A DNA stretch of 30,109 bases. It comes from DATLXH01 sp035576005 (lineage in GTDB: Bacteria; Acidobacteriota; Thermoanaerobaculia; Gp7-AA8). Position 1 is the first letter of the stretch, and each line of letters opens with the position of its first letter. The notes below the pieces were generated by a model. That model ran no database searches and had not been told where the DNA came from. It worked only from the letters and a program-made list of their open reading frames with translations. The stretch covers positions 1-30,109 of the forward strand of contig DATLXH010000099.1 of NCBI GenBank assembly GCA_035576005.1, read 5' to 3'. Position numbers and translations under genes: made by a program. Below, piece after piece: positions 14,460 through 21,994 of the stretch.

Positions 14460-15735
14460 TCAAGTCTCCTTTCTCGTCGGCCATCGCAGCCCGGACCTGT
14501 CGCGATACCTGAACGCGGTAAATCCTCTTCCGATCTGCTCGCTCCACGCGAAATTCGAGCCCGTGGCTGACCACAGATTCGCCGACTTTCGGGACCCGCC
14601 CCAGGGTGGTAAAGATCAATCCCGCAACCGTCTCGTAGTCGTCGCCGTGCAGTTCCACGTCGAACTTGTCGCTCAGAGACTCCACCCGGAACAGCCCATT
14701 GACGAGAAACGTATTGGAGTTGATCTCCACGATCGACTCCTCGGCGTCTTCATGTTCGTCCGCGATCTCTCCGACGATCTCCTCGATCACGTCCTCGATG
14801 CTGATTACCCCTGCGGTCCCGCCGTACTCATCGACCACGACAGCGATTTGCAGGTGCTCGATCTGAAACTCCCTGAGCAGCTCAGAGACCTTTTTCGTTT
14901 CCGGGACGAAATACGCCGGACATGCAAGCTCGCGGACCGTAGTGTCAGTTCCCTTGAGCCGCACGTCGAAGATGTCCTTGATGTGGACCATCCCTATGAT
15001 GCGATCGATACTCTGCTCGTAGATCGGAATCCTGGAGTATTTCGATTCGCTGAAAAGACGAGTCAGCTCTTCTATGGAAGAATTTACTTCGAAAGCCAGA
15101 ACATCAATCCGCGGCGTCATCAGCTCGTGCGCCACCCGGTCGCCGAAGTCGACGATCGATTGAATCAACTTGCCTTCCCCTGCTTCGAGAATCCCTTCGT
15201 CTTCGCCGACGTCGATATAGGCCTGGACTTCTTCGTCGGTCGCCTCGTCGTCATCAGGGATGGCCTCGTTGCGCTTGTCACGCAGCTCGAGCAGGTATCT
15301 GAGCGGACCCAGTACAGGCCAGAAGAGGTAATAGAAGAAGTGAGAAACCGGCAGGATGCTCTTGACTAGCAACTCGCCAACGTCATCCGAGATCAGAGCG
15401 AGGCCGAGCTTCCATACGATCGTGATACCGAGCCATATCGCTACAGCTCCCACGGCCGCACCAATGATCCCCCGCTCCGACAGCGCCGCCACAGTTGCCC
15501 CGAGCGCAACGATGAGTGCCACCTGAAGCAGGGCTCCGCTGATCAGTGCAAAGTTCTGAGGGTTGTACTGAAACCAGCGGCTGCCGCGCTCGATCCGTTC
15601 GTCGCCGCTCCAGCTGCGAAGGCGCACCGCGCTGAGCTGCTGGACGAAGAACCGGGCCGCATCGAATAGCAGATACAGAGCACCACAGGCAACAGCCAGA
15701 ATGATCCAGGAGGTTTGTGAGAGTCCGCTGCCCAT
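14449..15735 (-). CDS. HlyC/CorC-family protein with DUF21-like membrane region and CBS pair
   Basis: 428 aa from ATG 15735 (a TTG just before it is in frame). The N-terminal third has several hydrophobic helices (WIILAVACGALYLLF, LISGALLQVALIVALGATVA, IGAAVGAVAIWLGITIVW). Two CBS motifs follow, MTPRIDVLAFEVNSSIEEL and VAVVDEYGG-type IAVVVDEYGGTAGVISIEDV, then the acidic EEIVGEIADEHED and a C-terminal CorC_HlyC domain (FLVNGLFRVESLSDKFDVEL). Relatives are implicated in Mg2+/Co2+ efflux or resistance; transport by this protein is not shown. Proximity of CorC/YbeX-type genes to era is common in bacteria. It precedes era with an 11-bp overlap. Confidence 0.9.
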   Translation of the reverse strand: MGSGLSQTSWIILAVACGALYLLFDAARFFVQQLSAVRLRSWSGDERIERGSRWFQYNPQNFALISGALLQVALIVALGATVAALSERGIIGAAVGAVAIWLGITIVWKLGLALISDDVGELLVKSILPVSHFFYYLFWPVLGPLRYLLELRDKRNEAIPDDDEATDEEVQAYIDVGEDEGILEAGEGKLIQSIVDFGDRVAHELMTPRIDVLAFEVNSSIEELTRLFSESKYSRIPIYEQSIDRIIGMVHIKDIFDVRLKGTDTTVRELACPAYFVPETKKVSELLREFQIEHLQIAVVVDEYGGTAGVISIEDVIEEIVGEIADEHEDAEESIVEINSNTFLVNGLFRVESLSDKFDVELHGDDYETVAGLIFTTLGRVPKVGESVVSHGLEFRVERADRKRIYRVQVSRQVRAAMADEKGDLNGR

Positions 15736-15848
15736 CAAGTTCTGTATGTCATTTTATCTCGCATTCTCCGAGGTACCTTCGCCCTTTGAACGCGGCGGAG
15801 GGTGAAGCGCATTTCGAGGCCTGCCATGACCCGGGAGATTGAATGAGC

Positions 15849-16322
15849 TCAGTTGAGCAGTAACGCGACCGCAGCCGCCAGGAGCTCGAGCTTGACGAGT
15901 CCTTCGGCGCGGCGATGAAGGGTCTTGAAACGATCATTCGAACCGGCTCTCTGCTCGCCATTTCGCGCTTCTTCGATCGCGCGTTCGAGGAACAATACTT
16001 CATAGCTGACACCGGCGGCCATCACGGCAATCGCCGCCCAGCGAATCGCGATCCAGGGCGGGCTGGCGGACCCGCCGATGTGCGTCTCCCAGATGAGGTG
16101 CTTGCACGCAGCTCCCACGATCACCGCGGCGAGACAGACAAGTCGAACTCTGGAGAATTTCCGCAGGATCGCGCCGAACAGCGCGCCTGCCTCCGGCCGT
16201 TCCATCTTGCGGAACAGCGCAGGCGCCACGAGGGCTCCCAGAATCAGAGTTCCTCCGATCCATACCGCAAGACCGAAGTTGTAGAGGAATGCGACGGCCA
16301 GATAAATCCAGTTGGGCACCAT
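15849..16322 (-). CDS. DUF4149 family membrane protein
   Basis: 157 aa. Four hydrophobic helices are visible: YLAVAFLYNFGLAVWIGGTL, VRLVCLAAVIVGAACKHLI, IAIRWAAIAVMAAGVSYEVL, and a C-terminal LELLAAAVALLLN. The first contains the DUF4149/TMEM205-like pattern WIGG....LVAPALF followed by EAGALFGAILRKF. Function unknown. ATG 16322 places the first helix at the N-terminus; a GTG at 16394 would add 24 polar residues. It lies between the CorC-like gene (113 bp downstream) and hairpin copy C (upstream), so it probably has its own promoter or is read through the hairpin. Confidence 0.83.
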   Translation of the reverse strand: MVPNWIYLAVAFLYNFGLAVWIGGTLILGALVAPALFRKMERPEAGALFGAILRKFSRVRLVCLAAVIVGAACKHLIWETHIGGSASPPWIAIRWAAIAVMAAGVSYEVLFLERAIEEARNGEQRAGSNDRFKTLHRRAEGLVKLELLAAAVALLLN

Positions 16323-16407
16323 GTGAGGGTACAACGAGAGCTCTGTGGCGGCGTAACTCTGGTTACGTGCGGGACGACCGCGTCGTGCAAGCACGTACTC
16401 CCTCTAG

Positions 16408-16585
16408 TCCGCATTTCTCACAGACCTTTGTCGTGAGACGGCGGGGAGTGGCTTGGATGCGAGGCGCACGGCGATTTTGCTGCGAAGGCATCGTTGACAC
16501 TATGTCAAGGAGCGAAATTGCCGTGCAACGAAGCAGACAGGCCGCTATCCGTCGTCTCACGGCGAAGGTCTGTGAGAAATGCGGG
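16408..16585 (+). repeat. 178-bp hairpin element, copy C
   Basis: Same length as copy A and opposite orientation. It begins TCCGCATTTCTCACAG, with CTAG at 16404-16407, and ends AATGCGGG followed by CCAG. The core is CATCGT-TGAC-ACTATG, one mismatch relative to copies A and D. It separates the secreted coiled-coil gene (stop 25 bp to the right) from DUF4149, both on the minus strand, so operon transcripts would carry the strand opposite to the wobble-compatible one. Confidence 0.9.
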
Positions 16586-16609
16586 CCAGGGCAACAGCGA
16601 GGCTGACGT

Positions 16610-17308
16610 CTACCGCAGCCAGCCGGGAAGAATCCCCTCGCGCCGCGCGTCGTCACGGAAGCGGTCATTCTCTCGATTTGCGCGGGTGACTTCCAGTCGT
16701 GCGGCGGCAAGGGAGTCCCTCGTGAGCTGAAGCTGCCCGGCCTGATAGCTGAATTGCCGGGCGTTGTAGCCGAGGGAAAGGAAGCCGAGGATCTGATCCT
16801 CCAGTTGCTGCTGACGATCGAGCAGCAATTGCAGATCTTCCTTACTCCTCGTCACAGCTTCTGAGAATGATCGTGCACGATCTCTCCAGTAGCGCTCGTC
16901 TCCTCGCTCACTGACCGTGACAGAGCTCGATTCCGCTGTGAGCTCTCTGAGCCGTTGAAGGTCCCGTGCCGGAGCTGGCTTCCCCTCATGATTCGCCTCG
17001 ATCTCCCTCAGGAGACGCTCCCGTTCAGCGTCCGTCACTTTGATCCGGCGCCTCGCCGACGCCTCTGAGGTTCGCCGGGTTACGGAGTCTTTTCGTTCGG
17101 CCGCGAGTTTTTCAGTTGCCGGGAGGTCGATCTCTTCAATGGCGATCGAGTAAAGACGTTGATTCGCGCTTGTGAAGATCGCCTGTCCCTCTCGCACTGT
17201 CATCGACCCCTCGAGATCCATTCGATGTCCGGAGCGAAGAACGATCGTTTCGGGAGCTGATGCGATGAGCGATGCAAGCGAGACGGCCAGAAATAGATGG
17301 ATGGACAT
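16610..17308 (-). CDS. secreted coiled-coil protein of unknown function
   Basis: 232 aa. Residues 1-18 are a signal peptide (LFLAVSLASLIASA). Residues about 20-68 form a small domain (IVLRSGHRMDLEGSMTVREG, then QAIFTSANQRLYSIAIEEID) that aligns with the N-terminus of the secreted protein at 27663. Residues 70-220 are charged, Glu/Arg/Gln-rich and strongly predicted by eye to be helical coiled coil (LLLDRQQQLEDQILGFL; LAAARLEVTRANRENDRF). No enzyme motif. It ends ILPGWLR. It is 15 bp downstream of def and probably the last gene of the cNMP-binding/def unit. A periplasmic structural role is possible but unsupported. Confidence 0.8.
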   Translation of the reverse strand: MSIHLFLAVSLASLIASAPETIVLRSGHRMDLEGSMTVREGQAIFTSANQRLYSIAIEEIDLPATEKLAAERKDSVTRRTSEASARRRIKVTDAERERLLREIEANHEGKPAPARDLQRLRELTAESSSVTVSERGDERYWRDRARSFSEAVTRSKEDLQLLLDRQQQLEDQILGFLSLGYNARQFSYQAGQLQLTRDSLAAARLEVTRANRENDRFRDDARREGILPGWLR

Positions 17309-17323
17309 GCCAACTCCAGTTCG

Positions 17324-17839
17324 CTACACCCAGAGACCTTTTTTCGAGAGCTTCTGGATTCGCTTCAGAATCCGCTCTTTCTTCAGACCACGCAGGTAAT
17401 CGATGAAGAGCGTACCTTCCAGATGATCAACCTCATGGCAGACCGCGCGCGCCATGAGGTCTCGCGCCTCCATCTCCTGTGCGTCGCCGTTGCGATCGAG
17501 ATACTTCACCCTCAACGTCTCGGGCCTGGTGACGATCTCCACGAAGTCGGGTATCGACAGGCAGCCCTCCTCCTCAGTGATCTCTCCATCCGTTTCGGTA
17601 ATCTCGGGATTTATGAAGACGTGCAAATCGTCGCGGCGCTTCCCGACCGAAAGATCGATGAGCATGAGTCGCTTGGACACCCCGACCTGGTTTGCGGCGA
17701 TTCCGACTCCCGGCGCTGCATACATCGTGTCGACCATGTCATTGATGAGCCGCTCGAGATTTTCATCGAATTCGGTGACGAGCTCGGTCGGATTGCGTAG
17801 CACGTCATCGCCGTACTTTTTGATTGAAAGGATCGTCAT
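17324..17839 (-). CDS. def: peptide deformylase
   Basis: 171 aa metalloenzyme that removes the N-formyl group from nascent proteins. All three motifs are present: GVGIAANQVG (44-53), EEGCLS (90-95) with metal ligand C93, and the HEVDH box with H135, catalytic E136 and H139. Length and the C-terminal RGLKKERILKRIQK helix are typical of type 1 PDF. The ATG overlaps the stop of the cNMP-binding gene by 4 bp. The usual neighbour fmt is not in this window, which is a departure from the common def-fmt pairing. Confidence 0.97.
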   Translation of the reverse strand: MTILSIKKYGDDVLRNPTELVTEFDENLERLINDMVDTMYAAPGVGIAANQVGVSKRLMLIDLSVGKRRDDLHVFINPEITETDGEITEEEGCLSIPDFVEIVTRPETLRVKYLDRNGDAQEMEARDLMARAVCHEVDHLEGTLFIDYLRGLKKERILKRIQKLSKKGLWV

Positions 17840-18597
17840 GACGGATTCCGCTGGCCTTTTAAACTCTCGATCATCGCTTCCACGGTATGCCCCGCTCTCC
17901 GTTTATAGAACTCGTTCAAGATCTCTCGGATGTGAGGACGCTGCTCGATCAAACGGTCGAGCTTATCCTTGTCGAGCCTCAACAACTCCGTTCTCTGCGA
18001 CGCTGTGATCGTCGCGGTACGCGGTTTTCCCGTCAACAGACTGACTTCCCCGAAAAAATCCCCTTCCCCCAGCATCGCGAGGTAGACGCTGTCGCCCTTC
18101 GGACCTCGGGAGTAAACCTTCACTTCGCCGGAAACGATGACGTACAGGGACGACCCTTTGTCACCCTCGGTGATGACGAGATCTCCCTGGTCAAACTGTT
18201 CGAGCACCATCTCGCCGACCAGTGCCTCTCGCTCTTCGGCGGTGAGCTCTTCGAACAAGGGACTCCTCGGCACCGTGAAGTTGAAGGTGGGAACCTTTGC
18301 CACGTCCTGCAACGGCGGCTGGCTGCCTTCCAGCTTCTCGAGCTTTTTCCTTACGGCGATGGCCTGAACGATTAAGCCGCTGTCGTCGTAGTAGCGAGCC
18401 GTTTTTCCGTACTGCTCAATGGCTTCGGCGACTGATCCTGTAGCGGCGAGAGCGTCGGCGAACTGCAGTCGAGTTCGAACATTTGTCGGGTACTTTTGCA
18501 CCTCGGCGCGCAGGAGCGGGACGGCCTTGTCGTACGACCGCGTGGCCATGAGAGTCGCGATCGAGAGCTTTCCGCTCGCGGTGTCATCACCGGTCAT
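17836..18597 (-). CDS. cyclic nucleotide-binding domain protein with N-terminal TPR-like region
   Basis: 253 aa. Residues about 10-90 form TPR-like helical pairs (YDKAVPLLRAEVQKYPTNVR, then LQFADALAATGSVAEAIEQY). Residues about 112-235 are a cNMP-binding domain with GDLVITEGDKGSSLYVIVSG and the phosphate-binding cassette FGEVSLLTGKPRTA (182-195, with E184 and R193 placed to contact cAMP/cGMP). There is no C-terminal helix-turn-helix, only a basic helix, so it is not a CRP-type transcription factor; it may regulate a protein partner. GAGGCG precedes the ATG. It overlaps def by 4 bp. A 153-bp gap to the left-hand end of the YbgF-like gene presumably contains its promoter, but I see no clear boxes. 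Confidence 0.85.
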   Translation of the reverse strand: MTGDDTASGKLSIATLMATRSYDKAVPLLRAEVQKYPTNVRTRLQFADALAATGSVAEAIEQYGKTARYYDDSGLIVQAIAVRKKLEKLEGSQPPLQDVAKVPTFNFTVPRSPLFEELTAEEREALVGEMVLEQFDQGDLVITEGDKGSSLYVIVSGEVKVYSRGPKGDSVYLAMLGEGDFFGEVSLLTGKPRTATITASQRTELLRLDKDKLDRLIEQRPHIREILNEFYKRRAGHTVEAMIESLKGQRNPS

Positions 18598-18750
18598 TGT
18601 CGCCTCAATGGTTTAATCAACCAGTTTGACGAAAGCCCACGGTTGTCCGCAGGCTTGATGGCGCAGAATCGCATTCTGAAATTCACGTCGCAAAAATCGC
18701 TCCCGCCTGACGGTTGGATCAGCCGCGGATGTGCTGGGTCGCCACGCATC

Positions 18751-19467
18751 TCAATATTTGATTCGTTTGAGCTCCTGACGCGCGGTGCCAGCAGGTCCCG
18801 AATAAGGATATTTCGCGATGAGAGACTCAAAGGCTCTGCGCGCCAGCCCCAGGTCACTCAGCTTTTCATAGGCCAGACCAATTTTCAGAATTGCATCAGG
18901 CGCCTTGTTCTGCTGGGGGTACTCCGTCTCGATTCGGCGGTAGTACTTCATTGCCTCGCTGTACCTGCCTGTAGCAAAGTACGTCTCACCGATCCAGTAG
19001 AGCGCATTGTCGGCAAGCTCGCCATTTGTATCCGATTCGAAAACGTCCATGAACGCCCGGCGTGAGTCGTCAACCCGGCCTTTCCCGTAGAGGGTCAGCG
19101 CGTTCCTGTACTTGTCTGCGATGAACGCCCCGGCGAGCGCCGGATTCTGCGCGGAGACCATCCTCGTTGCCGGTGGTGGATCGGCAGGCGTTGCAGCCTG
19201 CGATCTCGCCGCAGGAGCGGGCGGCGCATTCTCTAACCTTGCCTGGGTACGGGCAGGCGCGACGCTGCCAGCCGTTGATTCGACTCGTTGCAATCGGTCG
19301 CTGAGGATCTCGACACGGTCGAGGAGCTCCGCGAGTGACACCTGGATCTCCGTGAGGCGCAGATCGGGCGGGGCTGCCGGCGCCGCGACGGGGCGGACCG
19401 GATCATCCGCTGGCGCAGTCGCACACGATGTCAGAAGCACGAGACAGGCAATGGAGCAGAGACGCAT
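18751..19467 (-). CDS. ybgF: YbgF/CpoB-like TPR lipoprotein
   Basis: 238 aa. Lipobox LLTSC with lipidated C15. A short helical coiled coil follows (LTEIQVSLAELLDRVEILSD, then RLQRVES), an Ala/Pro-rich linker at about 65-105, and a C-terminal TPR domain with three repeats: RNALTLYGKGRVDDSRRAF, NALYWIGETYFATGRYSEAM and AILKIGLAYEKLSDLGLARR, ending FESLIAKYPYSGPAGTARQE. This order matches CpoB (YbgF), which links the Tol-Pal machine to peptidoglycan synthesis, although the E. coli protein is soluble and this one is a predicted lipoprotein. tolQRAB and pal are not present here. It starts one base into the bamD stop (TGATG), so it is translated with bamD. Confidence 0.82.
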   Translation of the reverse strand: MRLCSIACLVLLTSCATAPADDPVRPVAAPAAPPDLRLTEIQVSLAELLDRVEILSDRLQRVESTAGSVAPARTQARLENAPPAPAARSQAATPADPPPATRMVSAQNPALAGAFIADKYRNALTLYGKGRVDDSRRAFMDVFESDTNGELADNALYWIGETYFATGRYSEAMKYYRRIETEYPQQNKAPDAILKIGLAYEKLSDLGLARRAFESLIAKYPYSGPAGTARQELKRIKY

Positions 19468-20255
19468 CAGACCGCCTTCTGCTCGAGCTTCTGCTTCGCC
19501 TTCGCGGCGAACTCGCTGTTGGGGAACTCCGCGACGACGCGCTCGAAGTAGAGTCGCGCCTCCCCTTTTCTTCCGAGCGCACTCAGAGCTGTGCCGAGGT
19601 CGTAGAACGTTGCGTCGCGCTCTTCATAGTCTGGGAAACGCTCGACCATATGATTGAGTCGCAGGATTGCCGCTTCGTAACTTTTTCGCTTGATGTAGAA
19701 GCGGGCGACCAGATGTTCATGTTTCGCGAGGCGATCGTTCGCTTTGCGCAGCCTCGTCTCTGCTTCCGCCCGATGAGAGCTCCTGGGAAAGGCTGTCAGC
19801 ATCTCCTGAAACTTCGTCACAGCTTCCCGTGTCTTGGTCTGATCGCGATCGGGCCGCTCCATCTGCTTGTAAGAAACGTTCGCAATCTGAAGCATTGCGT
19901 AATCAGCTGATTCGCTCCCCGGGTAACGGTTGATGAAGTCGCGGTACTTGTACTGCGACTCGACCAGGTTCACGTCGCTCCCCTGCTTGAAGTAGGTGTC
20001 GGCAATGCGCAGCAGGCTTCTCCGGCCCAGCGGATCATTGGGGAAATTTTCGTTGACGTACTGATAGAAGGTTCGGGATCTGACCCAGCGCTTGTCTTCA
20101 AACAGTGCTTCTGCCTTGTCGAACGCTTCCTGTTTGGACAAGTTGACCAGCTCAGGATCGATCGCGGGCGTAGAACGCGTTTTGGTGCCTCGACAGGCGG
20201 GCAGGCCGAGAGCGATCATGATCATGATGATGGGAAGAATGCGGTGAGTTCTCAA
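19467..20255 (-). CDS. bamD: outer membrane assembly lipoprotein BamD
   Basis: 262 aa. Signal peptide and lipobox LGLPAC (C21), then five TPR-like repeats: AEALFEDKRWVRSRTFYQY, LLRIADTYFKQGSDVNLVES, YAMLQIANVSYKQM, FYIKRKSYEAAILRLNHMVE and FYDLGTALSALGRKGEARLY. Together with YKYRDFINRYPGSESADYAM this identifies BamD, the essential lipoprotein partner of BamA in outer-membrane protein insertion. The start is an uncommon TTG at 20255 with GGAGGT close upstream; the next ATG is ten codons in and would cut off the basic n-region. It is 13 bp after rpe and overlaps the YbgF-like gene by 1 bp. Confidence 0.92.
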   Translation of the reverse strand: MRTHRILPIIMIMIALGLPACRGTKTRSTPAIDPELVNLSKQEAFDKAEALFEDKRWVRSRTFYQYVNENFPNDPLGRRSLLRIADTYFKQGSDVNLVESQYKYRDFINRYPGSESADYAMLQIANVSYKQMERPDRDQTKTREAVTKFQEMLTAFPRSSHRAEAETRLRKANDRLAKHEHLVARFYIKRKSYEAAILRLNHMVERFPDYEERDATFYDLGTALSALGRKGEARLYFERVVAEFPNSEFAAKAKQKLEQKAV

Positions 20256-20268
20256 CGGACCTCCAGAA

Positions 20269-20937
20269 TCAGGCTGAATGTGAATCTGCTGCTGTTCGAA
20301 TGGACTCTATGGCAGAACGCCGGTCGCTGTTTCCAAACACCGAGGTGCCGGCCACAACGATCCCCGCTCCTGCGAGCACTACATCTCTGACGGTCGCCGC
20401 CCCGATTCCACCATCGACCTCTATCGGGATCGGACGCCCACGCTCGGCAATCATCGCCGATAGCCTTCGGATCTTAGCAACCATCGGAGGGATGAATTTC
20501 TGCCCTCCGAACCCGGGGTTGACGCTCATGACGAGTAAAAAGTCACAAAAGTCGATTGCATCGGCCACCGCTTCGCAGGCCGTGGCCGGATTCAGCGCAA
20601 TTCCAGCGAGCGCACCACCGTCGCGAATCAGCCGGAGTGCGCGGTGAAGATGCGGCTCTGCTTCCGTGTGGATCGAAATCATGTTTGCGCCGGCATTGAT
20701 GAAGTCCTGGATGTACCTCTGAGGCTCTGAGATCATCAGGTGGCAATCGAACGGCAGGTCGGTCTCTTTCCGCAGATCGCGCACGATCGCAGAGCCCAGA
20801 GTAATGTTCGGAACGAAATGCCCGTCCATGACGTCGATGTGAATGAGATCGGCCCCGGCATCGGCGACCGATCGGACCTCCTCACCCAGTCGTGAAAAGT
20901 CAGCAGCAAGAATCGACGGAGCTACTTTCACGCTCAT
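20269..20937 (-). CDS. rpe: ribulose-phosphate 3-epimerase
   Basis: 222 aa TIM-barrel enzyme of the pentose phosphate pathway interconverting ribulose-5-P and xylulose-5-P. Landmarks: VAPSILAADFSRLGEE, HIDVMDGHFVPNITLG (metal-binding His and catalytic Asp), FDCHLMISEP, VMSVNPGFGGQKFIP, and IEVDGGIGAATV with the second catalytic Asp, then GTSVFGN near the phosphate site. Complete and normal length. The ATG overlaps the PASTA gene stop by 4 bp and bamD follows after 13 bp. Confidence 0.97.
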   Translation of the reverse strand: MSVKVAPSILAADFSRLGEEVRSVADAGADLIHIDVMDGHFVPNITLGSAIVRDLRKETDLPFDCHLMISEPQRYIQDFINAGANMISIHTEAEPHLHRALRLIRDGGALAGIALNPATACEAVADAIDFCDFLLVMSVNPGFGGQKFIPPMVAKIRRLSAMIAERGRPIPIEVDGGIGAATVRDVVLAGAGIVVAGTSVFGNSDRRSAIESIRTAADSHSA

Positions 20938-21722
20938 GGCTGCGGCACCGTCCCCATGACCGGCTGCGGTAGTGCTACGAGGGGCTCTTCACTGATCTCG
21001 CCCTCGGGCTTCTTACTGACCACGAGGGAAATCACGTCGCCCGTTCCGATAGGAGACCCGGGCAACGGAAACTGCCGAATGACAATGCCATCCCGGATGC
21101 CCGGGTAGGGCTCGTACTTCACATTTGATACGGTCAAACCGTTCGACCCGAGCGCTGGGCGGATATCCGCAAGGGCGCGATCGATGATGTCCGGCATGAC
21201 GAATACGGTTCGCGTCTTTCCGGAACCGATCAGGAGCGACACTGCGGTTTGACCCGCTACGACAGTCCCTACCGGCGGATCCGCGCTCAAGACTCCCGTG
21301 GGGCCGCTCGACTCCAGATAGGAAAGACTGCCTACGGCCAGATTCCTCTGCCCGAAACGAAGCACCGCCGTGCGGGCTGACTGGCCTGTCAGATCGGGCA
21401 CGCTGAGGACCAGCGGGCCGAGACTCTGGCCGACATGGATGCGGGTGCCGCGTTTGATGAGACTTCCAGGAGCCCGGTTCTGCCACACGACCGCACCCTT
21501 CGGCACAGCATCCGCGTGCCGGTCCTTCTTTCCGCTTCGATCCAGCTCGAGAACCAGCCCGAGGTCGGACGTGGTTGCCTTTGCCTGAGGAAATGACTGT
21601 CCGATCAACTTCGGCGTGGGAATCGACTTTCCCTTTACGAAAAACGAGAACCAGAAGTAACTGCTGCCTCCGAAAAGAGCCAGCACGAGAAACGCGAATC
21701 CTATTTTACCGAGAGTTCGCAT
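20934..21722 (-). CDS. membrane-anchored PASTA-domain protein (three repeats)
   Basis: 262 aa from ATG 21722 (a TTG just before is in frame). One N-terminal helix (about 6-28) anchors an extracytoplasmic region of three PASTA repeats. These run at about 34-100 (IPTPKLIGQSFPQAKATTSD), 105-172 (LSVPDLTGQSARTAVLRFGQ) and 173-240 (FVMPDIIDRALADIRPALGS), each ending in the usual 'G..V.L.V..G' strand. PASTA domains bind peptidoglycan or muropeptides in PknB-type kinases and PBPs. There is no kinase or transpeptidase domain here, so it may be a cell-wall sensor or scaffold. It is the first gene of the rpe-bamD-ybgF unit; the divergent 272-bp region upstream should contain its promoter. Confidence 0.88.
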   Translation of the reverse strand: MRTLGKIGFAFLVLALFGGSSYFWFSFFVKGKSIPTPKLIGQSFPQAKATTSDLGLVLELDRSGKKDRHADAVPKGAVVWQNRAPGSLIKRGTRIHVGQSLGPLVLSVPDLTGQSARTAVLRFGQRNLAVGSLSYLESSGPTGVLSADPPVGTVVAGQTAVSLLIGSGKTRTVFVMPDIIDRALADIRPALGSNGLTVSNVKYEPYPGIRDGIVIRQFPLPGSPIGTGDVISLVVSKKPEGEISEEPLVALPQPVMGTVPQP

Positions 21723-21896
21723 CAACCCAATGGCCAGCCGACGCTCATCTGAATGGGGCTCGAGAGCTCGGGACTCGATTCGTTCATCTTCAGTCCCGTA
21801 TCATACCGAACGAAGGTCGCAATCGCGTTCCCAATGGAAAGGCGCTCGTCGACGGGAGGAATCGCACCTCATCGCTCCGGAGTGCTCCGGTCGTCG

Positions 21897-21902
21897 TATA
21901 AT
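21897..21902 (+). promoter_or_regulatory. possible -10 box upstream of the PHP gene
   Basis: TATAAT in the 272-bp gap between divergent PASTA and PHP genes, about 92 bp before the PHP start. There is no good TTGACA-like hexamer at the proper distance. A similar GTATAATCG occurs at 27530 before another plus-strand gene. Weak evidence. Apart from this I see no structure in the gap. Confidence 0.3.
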
Positions 21903-21994
21903 CGGGGGCAACGCACGTCGAAGCGACGCCAGCGAGGAATTTCGATCTACCTGTAGCCTGCCCACCCAAAGCATCTTCTGAGAGCGATGCATCA

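Noticed and set aside
14221..15369. 382-codon plus-strand open frame
   Set aside because: Antisense to era and the CorC-like gene, both with complete motifs. No signal of its own.
16289..16606. Plus-strand open frame through hairpin copy C ending in VCEKCG
   Set aside because: Composed of the reverse of the DUF4149 gene's start plus the repeat. The CxxC is a by-product of the TGTGAGAAATGCGGG end present in every copy.
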